Assembly (NCBI RefSeq): GCF_002188635.1
Contig: NZ_NINX01000024.1
Span: 1 to 64,000, forward strand
DNA length: 64,000 bases
From: Pigmentiphaga sp. NML030171
GTDB taxonomy: Bacteria > Pseudomonadota > Gammaproteobacteria > Burkholderiales > Burkholderiaceae_B
Direction: 5' to 3'
The notes beneath the pieces were generated by a model that was given only the letters and a program-made list of their open reading frames with translations, was not told the origin of the DNA and searched no databases. Position numbers and translations under genes: made by a program. Of the stretch, positions 56,199 to 64,000 are shown one piece after another; position 1 is the first letter of the stretch; every line of letters starts with the position of its first letter.

Positions 56199-57643
56199 GT
56201 CTTTTCCTCCGTGCCGGCGCCTTCGACGGCGTCGAGTACCCAGGTATCCTTGGTTCCGCCGCCCTGCGAGGAATTCACGACCAGCGATCCCTCGTGCAGC
56301 GCGACGCGTGTCAGGCCGCCCGCCACCATGGAGACATTCCGGCCCGACAGCACGAACGGCCGCAGGTCGATGTGGCGCGGCGCGACGCCTTGCTCGACGA
56401 AGGTCGGGCAGGTCGACAGTGCCAGCGTGGGCTGGGCGATGTAGCCCTGCGGCCTGGCCAGCAGACGGGCGCGGAAGGACTCGATCTCGGCGCGGCTTGC
56501 CGTCGGGCCCACCAGCATCCCGTAGCCGCCCGCTCCATGCACCTCCTTGACCACCAGCTCCGGCAAGTGCGCGAGCACGTGCGAGAGTTCGTCGGGCTTG
56601 CGGCACTGCCAGGTCGGCACATTGCTCAGGATGGGTTCCTCGGACAGATAGAACGCGATCATGTCCGGCACGAAGGGATAGATGGACTTGTCGTCGGCCA
56701 CCCCGGTCCCGATCGCGTTGGCCAGCGTGACGCGGCCCGCGCGGTACACGGACAGCAGCCCCGGCACCCCCAGCGCCGAGTCGGCGCGGAAGGCGATCGG
56801 GTCGAGGAAGTCGTCGTCCAGCCGGCGATAGATCACATCCACCCGCCTGGGCCCGCGCGTGGTGCGCATGAAAACGGTGTTGTCGGCAACGAACAGGTCG
56901 CTGCCCTGCACCAGTTCGACGCCCATCTGCTGCGCCAGGAACGCGTGTTCGAAGTAGGCGGAATTGAAGATGCCCGGCGTCAGCACGACCACGGTGGGAT
57001 CGTCCACGCCCATGGGCGCGACCGAACGCAGGTTCTCCAGCAGCAGGTCGGGGTAGTGGGCCACGGGCGCGATCCGGTTCTGCACGAACAGCTCCGGGAA
57101 GAGCCGCATCATCATCTTGCGGTTCTCCAGCATGTAGGACACGCCCGACGGTACCCGCAGGTTGTCCTCGAGCACGTAGAACGTGCCGTCGCGGTCGTCG
57201 CCGGCCTTGACGATATCAACCCCGGCGATATGGGCATAGATGTCGCGCGGCACGTCCACGTCCTGCATCTCGGGCCGGTACTGGGCATTGGTGTAGACCT
57301 GCTCGGCGGGCACCACGCCGGCGCGCACGATGTGGCGTTCGTGGTAGACATCGTGGATGAACATGTTCAGCGCGCGCACCCGCTGGGCCATGCCCCGCTG
57401 CAGCAACTGCCATTCGTCCGCGGGGATGATGCGCGGGATCAGGTCGAACGGGATCAGCCGTTCCACGTCGCCGGCATCGCCCCCCAGCGCGAAAGTGATG
57501 CCGACCCGCCGGAACACCAGATCGGCCTCCGCTCGCTTGCGCGCCATGGTGTCGCCGCTCTGGCGGTCCAGCCAGGCGCAGAACCGCTGGTAGTGCCGGC
57601 GCACGACGCCGGTCTCGAATTGCATCTCGTCGTAGGACAGCAT
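56192..57643 (-). CDS. Circularly permuted ATP-grasp type 2 protein
   Basis: A 483-aa protein of the circularly permuted ATP-grasp family (DUF404/DUF407). Recognisable stretches are [74 protein letters not shown] and [18 protein letters not shown]. The fold predicts ATP-dependent ligation of a carboxylate to an amine, so a peptide or amide product is expected. It is the first gene of the operon. The start at 57643 ([12 protein letters not shown]) is the family start; upstream codons are unconserved. Confidence 0.94.
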   Translation of the reverse strand: MLSYDEMQFETGVVRRHYQRFCAWLDRQSGDTMARKRAEADLVFRRVGITFALGGDAGDVERLIPFDLIPRIIPADEWQLLQRGMAQRVRALNMFIHDVYHERHIVRAGVVPAEQVYTNAQYRPEMQDVDVPRDIYAHIAGVDIVKAGDDRDGTFYVLEDNLRVPSGVSYMLENRKMMMRLFPELFVQNRIAPVAHYPDLLLENLRSVAPMGVDDPTVVVLTPGIFNSAYFEHAFLAQQMGVELVQGSDLFVADNTVFMRTTRGPRRVDVIYRRLDDDFLDPIAFRADSALGVPGLLSVYRAGRVTLANAIGTGVADDKSIYPFVPDMIAFYLSEEPILSNVPTWQCRKPDELSHVLAHLPELVVKEVHGAGGYGMLVGPTASRAEIESFRARLLARPQGYIAQPTLALSTCPTFVEQGVAPRHIDLRPFVLSGRNVSMVAGGLTRVALHEGSLVVNSSQGGGTKDTWVLDAVEGAGTEEKTC

Positions 57644-57964
57644 GGGCACCTTCGTTCCTGGCCATATCCGAAGCTGCTCAAGCAAGGGCCGTACCGGGAT
57701 GGCAATGCACGCGCATCGTGCGCGGACACGTGCCGCGGCGGCAGGGCCGCCGGAAAACGCACCATGCGGAAGAACGCGTGCGCCGATCGGAAACCATGCG
57801 GCACCAGGGCGGTGCACGGTGCCTCGCCGCGTCGATCGGCGAGCCATATTCTTATTGATATGGTTGATAAGATAATTTCATATCATTTTGCATACCTCGA
57901 CGCATACAATGGCCCGGACACGGACGCGGGCATGCCGCGCCACCCTGCCAGACACGGAGACCCC
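57644..57964. promoter_or_regulatory. Divergent promoter region (ATP-grasp operon / gentisate operon) with AT-rich dyad
   Basis: A 321-bp non-coding gap. Bases 57644-57840 are GC-rich without clear features. Bases 57845-57895 are AT-rich and contain TGATATG (57856-57862), 16 nt, CATATCA (57879-57885), a 7-bp inverted repeat. It lies about 80-110 bp before the gentisate dioxygenase start and may be an operator, but no regulator gene is adjacent. Confidence 0.45.
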
Positions 57965-59017
57965 ATGCTCGACAAGACCGCTCCCGATGCCGCGCGCCGC
58001 GCCTATTACGACCGCATCGCGCAGAAGAACCTGAGCCCCCTCTGGGAATCCCTGCACACCCTCGTCCCGCCCCAGCCGCAGCCGCGATGCGTGCCCGCGA
58101 TCTGGAAGTACGAGAAGCTGCGCGCCGACGTCATGGAGTCGGGCTCCATCATCAGCGCCGAGGAAGCCGTGCGCCGGGTGTTGATCCTGGAGAACCCCGG
58201 CCTGAAGGGCCAGTCGGCCATCACCCAGACGCTGTACGCGGGCCTGCAACTGATCCTGCCCGGCGAGATCGCTCCCAGCCACCGCCACACCCAGTCGGCC
58301 CTGCGCTTCATCGTCGAAGGCAAGGGCGCCTACACGGCGGTCAACGGCGAACGCACCACCATGCATCCCGGCGACTTCATCATCACGCCGTCCTGGACCT
58401 GGCACGACCACGGCAATCCCGCCGAAGCCGAAGGCGGCGAGCCGGTGGTGTGGCTGGACGGCCTGGACATCCCGCTGCTGCGGTCGCTGGATGCCGGCTT
58501 CGCCGAGAACTATCCCGAGGCCTCGCAGCCCGTCATGCGTCCCGAGGGGGACAGCTTCGCGCGCTACGGCTACAACATGGCGCCCGTGCGCCACACCTTC
58601 AGCGGCACCTCCTCGCCCATCTTCAACTATCCCTACGAACGCTCGCGCGAAGCCCTCGACCAGTTGGCGCGCCGCGGCGAACTCGACCCCTGGGACGGCG
58701 TCAAGCTGCGCTACGTGAACCCCGCCACCGGCGGCTACCCCATGCCCACCATGGCGACCTTCATGCAATGGCTGCCGGCCGGTTTCCAGGGCAAGACCTA
58801 CCGCACCTCGGACTCCACCGTGTTCAGCGTGGTCGAGGGCCAGGGCAGCGTGCGCATCGGCGACGAAGTCTTCCAGTTCGGACCGCGCGACGTGTTCGCG
58901 GTCCCGCCCTGGAAGCCGGTGCAACTGGCCGCGCTCGAAGACGCGGCGCTCTTCAGCTATTCTGATCGTCCGGTGCAGGCCGCGCTGGGGCTGCTGCGCG
59001 AAGAGCGCATCGCCTGA
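57965..59017 (+). CDS. gtdA: Gentisate 1,2-dioxygenase
   Basis: A bicupin iron dioxygenase (350 aa) opening the ring of gentisate to maleylpyruvate. The first cupin's metal ligands are in [14 protein letters not shown] (His106 and His108), with His147 in [18 protein letters not shown] is characteristic of gentisate dioxygenases. The second cupin is [18 protein letters not shown]. The ATG at 57965 fits the family; an upstream ATG at 57932 is possible. It is followed by the hydrolase and isomerase of the same pathway, which supports gentisate over 1-hydroxy-2-naphthoate as substrate. Confidence 0.94.
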   Translation: MLDKTAPDAARRAYYDRIAQKNLSPLWESLHTLVPPQPQPRCVPAIWKYEKLRADVMESGSIISAEEAVRRVLILENPGLKGQSAITQTLYAGLQLILPGEIAPSHRHTQSALRFIVEGKGAYTAVNGERTTMHPGDFIITPSWTWHDHGNPAEAEGGEPVVWLDGLDIPLLRSLDAGFAENYPEASQPVMRPEGDSFARYGYNMAPVRHTFSGTSSPIFNYPYERSREALDQLARRGELDPWDGVKLRYVNPATGGYPMPTMATFMQWLPAGFQGKTYRTSDSTVFSVVEGQGSVRIGDEVFQFGPRDVFAVPPWKPVQLAALEDAALFSYSDRPVQAALGLLREERIA

Positions 59018-59055
59018 TCTCCTTTCCCATCCCTACACCCAAAGGTTATCCGCCC

Positions 59056-59754
59056 ATGTCGTACGTATTCCAACCCGAAGCGGTCACCACGCTGCCCGTC
59101 GCCGGCAGCAACGAACAGTTCCCCGTGCGCCGCGTCTACTGCGTCGGCCGCAACTACGCCGCCCACGCGCGCGAAATGGGCTTCGACCCCGACCGCGAAC
59201 CGCCGTTCTTCTTCTGCAAGCCGGCCGACGCCGTGGTGGCCGTGCCCTACGGCACGACGCTGGACCTGCCCTACCCGTCCGAGACCTCGAACTTCCACTA
59301 CGAGATCGAACTGGTCGCCGCCATCGGCAAGTCCGGCTCCAACATCCCCGTCGAACAGGCGCTGGAATACGTCTGGGGCTACGCCGTCGGGCTGGACATG
59401 ACCCGCCGCGACCTGCAGATCAAGATGCGCGAGGTCGGCCGTCCCTGGGAACTCGGCAAGGCCTTCGACCAGAGCGCGCCCACCGCTCCCCTGCACAAGG
59501 CCTCCGACGTCGGCAACATGGACAACGCCGAGCTGTGGCTCAAGGTGAACGGCCAGGACAAGCAGCGCAGCGATACTTCCAAGCTGATCTGGTCCATCGC
59601 CGAGACCGTGGCCTACCTGTCCAAGTACTTCCGCCTGGAACCGGGCGACCTGATCTTCACCGGCACCCCCGAAGGCGTGGGCCCGGTGGTCAAGGGCGAC
59701 CTGATGGAAGGCGGCGTGGCCGGCCTGGGCGAACTGAAGGTCCGCGTGGTCTGA
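59056..59754 (+). CDS. Fumarylpyruvate hydrolase (FAH family)
   Basis: A 232-aa fumarylacetoacetate-hydrolase-fold enzyme that splits fumarylpyruvate to fumarate and pyruvate in the gentisate pathway. The metal ligands are Glu83 and Glu85 ([13 protein letters not shown]) and Asp114 ([11 protein letters not shown]). The C-terminal [15 protein letters not shown] motif is the family signature. The start has an AAAGG site. It is 38 bp downstream of the dioxygenase and 16 bp upstream of the isomerase. It could also accept acylpyruvates; the assignment rests on context. Confidence 0.92.
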   Translation: MSYVFQPEAVTTLPVAGSNEQFPVRRVYCVGRNYAAHAREMGFDPDREPPFFFCKPADAVVAVPYGTTLDLPYPSETSNFHYEIELVAAIGKSGSNIPVEQALEYVWGYAVGLDMTRRDLQIKMREVGRPWELGKAFDQSAPTAPLHKASDVGNMDNAELWLKVNGQDKQRSDTSKLIWSIAETVAYLSKYFRLEPGDLIFTGTPEGVGPVVKGDLMEGGVAGLGELKVRVV

Positions 59755-59770
59755 GGCCGGACGAGCCGAC

Positions 59771-60409
59771 ATGGAACTCTACAGTTTCTTCAACAGCTCG
59801 ACCTCGTACCGGGTCCGCATCGCGCTGGGGCTCAAGGGCCTGGCCTACGAATACCGCGGCGTCAACATCCGCAAGCTGGAACACCGCGCGGCGGACTACG
59901 TGGCCAGGAACCCCTCGGCCAACGTCCCACTGCTGGTCGACGGCGAGGTGCAACTGGGGCAGTCGCTGGCCATCATCGACTACCTCGACGCCACCTATCC
60001 CGAGCCGCGCCTGATCCCCCAGGACAAGATGCGGCGCGCCCGCGTGCTCGAGGTCGCGCTGGCCATCGCCTGCGACATCCATCCGGTCAACAACCTGCGC
60101 ATCCTGAAGTACCTCACCGACGTCATCGGCGTCACCGAGGAACAGAAGAAGGCCTGGTACGACCACTGGATCCAGGACGGCCTGGCCGCCGTCGAGCGCC
60201 TGCTCCAGGCCCACGGCTCCGGCCCGTACTGCTTCGGCGACGCGCCCACGCTGGCCGACTGCTGCCTGGTCCCCCAGGTCGGCAACGCCCAGCGCATGGG
60301 CTGCGACACCTCGGCCTACCCCCGGGTGATGGCCGTGTACGAGCACTGCCAGCAGCAGCCGGCCTTCCAGCAGGCCGCGCCGGCCAAACAGCCGGACTAT
60401 AGTAGTTAG
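59771..60409 (+). CDS. maiA: Maleylpyruvate / maleylacetoacetate isomerase (zeta-class GST)
   Basis: A 212-aa glutathione-dependent isomerase. The zeta-class active-site segment FFNSSTSYRVRIALGLKGL is present. ANVPLLVDGEVQLGQSLAII contains the cis-Pro and the glutathione-binding QS pair. The C-terminal domain has LADCCLVPQVGNAQRM, typical of MaiA. In this operon it converts maleylpyruvate to fumarylpyruvate between the dioxygenase and the hydrolase. MaiA of tyrosine degradation is the alternative, but the neighbours favour maleylpyruvate. Confidence 0.93.
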   Translation: MELYSFFNSSTSYRVRIALGLKGLAYEYRGVNIRKLEHRAADYVARNPSANVPLLVDGEVQLGQSLAIIDYLDATYPEPRLIPQDKMRRARVLEVALAIACDIHPVNNLRILKYLTDVIGVTEEQKKAWYDHWIQDGLAAVERLLQAHGSGPYCFGDAPTLADCCLVPQVGNAQRMGCDTSAYPRVMAVYEHCQQQPAFQQAAPAKQPDYSS

Positions 60410-61205
60410 TTACCCCCCCCTACGCCCTTACGGGCGCCCCCCAGGGGGCGATGCGGGTGGACCGGCGGAGCCGGATCCACCGCATCCTGGGTCTAGTAGG
60501 ACCATCTTGGGTCGTAGCACGGTTGCTATCGCTGGCTGCCAGCGGTAGCAACGGTGTGGCGTACCAAAAAACCGGTACTAGACCCAGGGCGCCGCGGATC
60601 CGGCTTTGCCGGTCCGCTAGTGCCGCCCCCTTGAGGGGGAGCGGCCAAAGGCCGCTTGGGGGTGGGCTTCCCTGACCGGCGGAGCCGGATCCACTGCATC
60701 CTGGGTCTAGTGGGACCATCTTGGGTCGTAGCACGGTTGCTATCGCTGGCTGCCAGCGGTAGCAGCGGTGTGGCGTACCAAAAAACCGGTACTAGACCCA
60801 GGGCGCCGCGGATCCGGCTTTGCCGGTCCGCTAGTGCCGCCCCTTGAGGGGGAGCGGCCAAAGGCCGCTTGGGGGTGGGCTTCCCTGACCGGCGGAGCCG
60901 GATCCACCGCATCCTGGGTCTAGTGGGACCATCTTGGGTCGTAGCACGGTTGCTATCGCTGGCTGCCAGCGGTAGCAGCGGTGTGGCGTACCAAAAAACC
61001 GGTACTAGACCCAGGGCGCCGCGGATCCGGCTTTGCCGGTCCGCTAGTGCCGCCCCTTGAGGGGCGCGGCCATAGGCCGCGTGGGGTGGGCTCTCCTGCC
61101 GGTCCGCCAGTGCCGCCCCCTTGAGGGGGAGCGGCCGAAGGCCGCTTGGGGGTGGGTTTCCCCGACCGGCGGAGCCGGATCCACCGCATCCTGGGCCGTG
61201 GGGCG
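60410..61205. repeat. Tandem array of 213/214-bp palindromic units in a convergent gap
   Basis: Three near-identical units start at 60461, 60675 and 60888 (periods 214 and 213), with a partial fourth from about 61165. Each unit begins with ACCGGCGGAGCCGGATCC. It carries CCTGGGTCTAGT and its exact reverse complement ACTAGACCCAGG about 80 bp apart (60700-60711 and 60791-60802 in unit 2), an inner GCTATCGCTGGC/GCCAGCGGTAGC hairpin, then GGATCCGGC..GCCGG, and a CCCCTTGAGGGG stem with GGCCAAAGGCC. Long frames through the array are not protein-like. It lies between genes ending toward each other. Confidence 0.92.
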
Positions 61206-62528
61206 CTACCGCACGGAGTCGAGCGCCTTGTTCACCACGGAAAACAGCACGCCTATCTGCTCTTCGTCGATGATGAGCGGCGGCGAGAACGCCAGGATGT
61301 CGCCGGTGAATCGCACCAGCACTCCCGCCTTCAGGCAGGCCAGGAACGCCTCGTAGGCGCGCGCCCCCGGCTGTCCCGCGCGCGGCTCCAGCTCGATCGC
61401 CGCCGCCATCCCGATGTTGCGGATGTCCTTCACGTGCGGCGCTCCCCGCAGGCCGTGCACCGCGGACTCGAACGCCGGCTCCAGGCTGGCCGCGCGCGCG
61501 AACAGCCCTTCCTTCTCGTACAGGTCGAGCGTGGCCACCGCGGCCGCCGCCGCGGCGGGGTGTCCCGAATAGGTGTAGCCGTGGAAAAGCTCGATCGCGT
61601 TGCCCGGCCCCGCCGCCATGATCGTGTCGTGGATCTCCCGCGACACCGCCACCGCGCCCATGGGGATGACGGCATTGTTGACGCCCTTGGCCATCGTCAG
61701 CAGGTCCGGCGTCACCCCGAAGCGCTGCGCCGCGGTGGCCGCGCCCAGCCGGCCGAAGGCGGTGATCACTTCGTCGAAGATCAACGGAATGCCATGGCGC
61801 GTGCACAGCTCGCGCAGGCGCTCCAGGTAGCCGACCGGCGGCACGATCACACCCGCCGAACCGGCCATGGGCTCGACGATGACCCCCGCCACCGTGGAAG
61901 GATCGTGCAAGGCCAGCAGCCGCTCCAGGTCGTCGGCCAGGTGGGCGCCCCAGGCCGGCTGCCCGCGCGTGAACGCGGCCTGGGCGATGTTCAGCGTGGC
62001 CGGCAGGTGGTCCACGCCGGGCATCAGGTTGCCCGCATAGGCCTTGCGGTTGGCGCCGATGCCGCCCACCGACATGCCGCCGAAGCCCACTCCGTGATAG
62101 CCGCGTTCGCGGCCGATGAAACGGGTGCGCTGGCCTTCGCCGCGCGCGCGGTGGTAGGCCAGCGCGATCTTGAGCGCGGTATCGACCGATTCGGACCCCG
62201 AGTTCGTAAAGAAGATGCGGTCCAGCCCCGGAGGCATCAGCGCGGCCAGCCGGCCGGCGGCCTCGAACGCCAGCGGATGCCCCATCTGGAAAGGCGGCGC
62301 ATAGTCCAGCGCGCGCATCTGCGCGTGCACGGCTTCGATGATCTCCTCGCGCCCGTGCCCGGCGTTGCAGCACCACAGGCCGGCGGTGCCGTCCAGGACC
62401 CGGTGGCCATCGGCATCGGTGTAGTACATGCCCTTGGCCGACACCAGCAGCCTGGGCGCGGCCTTGAACTGGCGATTGGCGGTGAAGGGCATCCAGAGGG
62501 ATTGCAGGTCGGGCAACTCGGCGGGCAT
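61206..62528 (-). CDS. Class III omega-amino acid--pyruvate aminotransferase
   Basis: A 440-aa PLP enzyme transferring an amino group from beta-alanine-type or other omega-amines to pyruvate. The PLP lysine is Lys281 in [15 protein letters not shown], and the cofactor-binding Asp252 is in [32 protein letters not shown] and [15 protein letters not shown] are class III landmarks. The [12 protein letters not shown] opening is typical of omega-amino-acid transaminases. The start at 62528 has an AGGAG site 8 nt upstream. The gene ends in the tandem palindromic array. Substrate range is inferred. Confidence 0.92.
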   Translation of the reverse strand: MPAELPDLQSLWMPFTANRQFKAAPRLLVSAKGMYYTDADGHRVLDGTAGLWCCNAGHGREEIIEAVHAQMRALDYAPPFQMGHPLAFEAAGRLAALMPPGLDRIFFTNSGSESVDTALKIALAYHRARGEGQRTRFIGRERGYHGVGFGGMSVGGIGANRKAYAGNLMPGVDHLPATLNIAQAAFTRGQPAWGAHLADDLERLLALHDPSTVAGVIVEPMAGSAGVIVPPVGYLERLRELCTRHGIPLIFDEVITAFGRLGAATAAQRFGVTPDLLTMAKGVNNAVIPMGAVAVSREIHDTIMAAGPGNAIELFHGYTYSGHPAAAAAAVATLDLYEKEGLFARAASLEPAFESAVHGLRGAPHVKDIRNIGMAAAIELEPRAGQPGARAYEAFLACLKAGVLVRFTGDILAFSPPLIIDEEQIGVLFSVVNKALDSVR

Positions 62529-62590
62529 GCGGGGCTCCTGGTTGGGCGGCAAGGGTAAACTTGCCGGGATACCCACGAGGATACTCCGCC

Positions 62591-63271
62591 ATGATGCTGA
62601 CCCTTCCCGACGTGCTGACGGCCGAGCAGGTGGCGCGCTGCCGGCAGGCGCTGGCGGGCGCCTCCTGGACCGATGGCCGAACCACGGCCGGCCACATGGC
62701 GGTCCACGCCAAGCACAACCGGCAACTGGCCGCCGACGACCCGCTGGGCGCGCAACTGGGCAACCTGATCCTGGACGCGCTGGGCGCCAATCCGCTGTTC
62801 ATTTCCGCCACGCTGCCGCTGAAGGTGCTGCCGCCGGCCTTCAATCGCTACGAAGGCGGCGGCAACTACGGCAATCACATCGACAATGCCATCCGCAGCC
62901 TGCCCGGCACCGCGCACCGCGTGCGCACCGACATCTCCGCCACGCTGTTCCTGACGCCGCCCGAGGACTACGACGGCGGCGAGCTCGTGGTCGAGGACAC
63001 CTACGGCGCCCACCGCGTCAAGCTGCCCGCCGGCCACCTGGTGATCTATCCCGGCACCAGCCTGCACCGGGTCACCCCCGTGACCCGCGGCGCCCGCGTC
63101 TCGGCCTTCTTCTGGGTGCAGAGCCTGGTGCGCGACGAAATCCGGCGCGAAACTCTGTATCGAATGGACACGGCCATCCAGCAGTTGTCCCGCGAAGTCC
63201 CGGGCAGCGATGCCCTGGTCCAGTTGACCGGCATCTACCACAACCTGCTGCGGCAATGGTCGCAGACCTGA
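62591..63271 (+). CDS. PiuC-type Fe(II)/2-oxoglutarate dioxygenase (PKHX family)
   Basis: A 226-aa prolyl-4-hydroxylase-like oxygenase. The iron ligands are His96, Asp98 ([11 protein letters not shown]) and His159 ([15 protein letters not shown]), with Arg169 for 2-oxoglutarate. Family hallmarks include [15 protein letters not shown] and [14 protein letters not shown]. PiuC-like proteins are usually linked to TonB-dependent iron-siderophore uptake, but no receptor is adjacent in this window. It is divergent from the aminotransferase (62-bp gap). An ATG one codon later is an equal start candidate. Confidence 0.94.
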   Translation: MMLTLPDVLTAEQVARCRQALAGASWTDGRTTAGHMAVHAKHNRQLAADDPLGAQLGNLILDALGANPLFISATLPLKVLPPAFNRYEGGGNYGNHIDNAIRSLPGTAHRVRTDISATLFLTPPEDYDGGELVVEDTYGAHRVKLPAGHLVIYPGTSLHRVTPVTRGARVSAFFWVQSLVRDEIRRETLYRMDTAIQQLSREVPGSDALVQLTGIYHNLLRQWSQT

Positions 63272-63291
63272 CCCGGCGCCCGGGAACCGAC

Positions 63292-64000
63292 ATGCCGCTG
63301 CCTCCCCTGACGCAGATTCCGCCGCAGATCGCCGCCGTGGCCGACTACGAGGACTATGCGCGCGAGCGCATGAGCGATGCCGCCTGGGCCTATCTGTCGG
63401 GCGGCGCTGCCGACGAACACACGCTGCGCGCCAACCGCGAAGCCTATGTCCGCGTGCGCATCCAGCCCCGGGTGCTGCGTGACCTGGCCGGCGGCGGCAC
63501 CGGACTCGATCTGCTGGGCACGCCGCTGCCCTTCCCCGTCCTGCTCGCCCCGGTGGCCTACCAGAAGCTGGTCCATCCTCAGGGCGAACTGGCCAGCGTG
63601 CTGGCGGCATCGGCCATGAAAACCGTGATGGTGGCCAGTACGCAGTCGAGCATCGGCCTCGAGGACATGGCGCGGGCGGCCGAGGCGCCGCTGTGGTTCC
63701 AGCTTTATTTCCAGCGCGAGCGCGACGATACCCTGCGGCTGGTCCGGCGCGCCGAGGCCGCCGGGTACCGCGCACTGGTGGTCACCGTGGACGCGCCCAT
63801 CAACGGCGTGCGCAACCGCGAACAGCGGCTGGGCTTCGGCCTGCCGCCGGACGTGGAAGCCGTCAACCTGCGGGGCATGCGCCCCATGGCGGGCGCCGTG
63901 GCGCGGGCCGGCGAAAGCGCCATCTTCGGCAGCGGCGCGCTGGACGGCGCCCCGTCCTGGGACGACATCGCCTGGCTGCGCTCGGCCACCCGGCTGCCCC
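63292..64000 (+). CDS. FMN-dependent alpha-hydroxy-acid (L-lactate-type) dehydrogenase, N-terminal part
   Basis: The first ~236 residues of an FMN oxidoreductase, cut by the window edge. The N-terminus VADYEDYARERMSDAAWAYL, SGGAADEHTLRANREAY, PVLLAPVAYQKLVHPQGELA, the glutamine of WFQLYFQRERDD and ALVVTVDAPINGVRNREQRL are all hallmarks of the glycolate oxidase/lactate dehydrogenase (LldD) family. The catalytic His-Arg region lies beyond the window. The ATG at 63292 is 20 bp after piuC; an in-frame ATG at 63256 would overlap it. The exact 2-hydroxy-acid substrate is unknown. Confidence 0.9.
   Translation, partial: MPLPPLTQIPPQIAAVADYEDYARERMSDAAWAYLSGGAADEHTLRANREAYVRVRIQPRVLRDLAGGGTGLDLLGTPLPFPVLLAPVAYQKLVHPQGELASVLAASAMKTVMVASTQSSIGLEDMARAAEAPLWFQLYFQRERDDTLRLVRRAEAAGYRALVVTVDAPINGVRNREQRLGFGLPPDVEAVNLRGMRPMAGAVARAGESAIFGSGALDGAPSWDDIAWLRSATRLP

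Noticed and set aside
60451-61060. Small repeated frames (63-74 codons) inside the tandem units, considered as a repeat-encoded peptide
   Set aside because: They start at TTG-type codons within hairpins, lack ribosome binding sites and simply track the repeated DNA.
60461-61204. Possible CRISPR array
   Set aside because: Units are over 210 bp and contiguous, without short direct repeats alternating with unique spacers. No cas genes are present.
60526-62844. 772-codon minus-strand frame running through the tandem repeats and the aminotransferase
   Set aside because: The aminotransferase in another frame is certain. Within the repeats the frame merely repeats the palindromic DNA, giving low-complexity protein.

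Overview
The window is a high-GC betaproteobacterial chromosome segment, most likely Bordetella or a close Alcaligenaceae relative such as Achromobacter. The evidence is the gene orders lptD-surA-pdxA-rsmA and tolQRAB-pal-cpoB, the three 'Bug' solute-binding proteins, the betaproteobacterial-type proteasome homologue with its operon partners, and the strong GC codon bias. No rRNA, CRISPR array, prophage or transposase is visible. The assignment to genus is an inference from gene content, not from a database comparison.

Bases 1-7000 hold housekeeping and envelope genes on the plus strand: the end of lnt, glyQ-glyS, gmhB, a PlsC-type acyltransferase, a YgjP-type metallohydrolase and gloA. Bases 7000-13520 are accessory. 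They carry an FAD monooxygenase divergent from an AraC regulator, a fused SpmA/SpmB membrane protein, a LysR regulator divergent from a polysaccharide deacetylase, and a Bug receptor.

Bases 13546-19233 are the minus-strand envelope block lptD-surA-pdxA-rsmA. It is divergent from the plus-strand run amgK-murU-pepP-ubiH-dusB-fis-purH-ruvC-ruvA-gst-ruvB (19399-29882), which covers cell-wall recycling, ubiquinone synthesis, purine synthesis and Holliday-junction processing. Bases 30369-35793 are the complete Tol-Pal operon (ybgC-tolQ-tolR-tolA-tolB-pal-cpoB). It closes with a strong bidirectional terminator that abuts the promoter of a tRNA-Lys gene.

Bases 36095-53427 are mostly accessory metabolism. 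There is a second Bug receptor and a lipoprotein metallo-beta-lactamase-fold hydrolase. An IclR-LysR pair with overlapping coding ends sits divergent from a Bug/M24/TauD/MetX-like/OsmC cluster, with a perfect 13-bp inverted repeat over the cluster's predicted promoter. Then come kynureninase with an amino-acid permease, a porin followed by an LVIVD-repeat protein, and a PAS-GGDEF-EAL protein whose GGDEF motif is degenerate.

Bases 53481-57643 are a four-gene minus-strand operon: circularly permuted ATP-grasp, alpha-E, transglutaminase-like peptidase and a proteasome-like protease. This set is known by co-occurrence, but its biochemical role is poorly defined. Bases 57965-60409 are a compact gentisate ring-cleavage operon (gentisate dioxygenase, fumarylpyruvate hydrolase, maleylpyruvate isomerase). 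A convergent gap (60410-61205) holds three near-identical 213/214-bp tandem palindromic repeats, related to short modules scattered through other intergenic gaps of the window. An omega-aminotransferase, a PiuC-type dioxygenase and a truncated alpha-hydroxy-acid dehydrogenase end the window.

The best candidates for something undescribed are the IclR-controlled Bug/M24/TauD/MetX-like cluster, the proteasome-like operon, the tandem palindromic repeats with their dispersed relatives, and a possible minus-strand small RNA between ruvB and ybgC.
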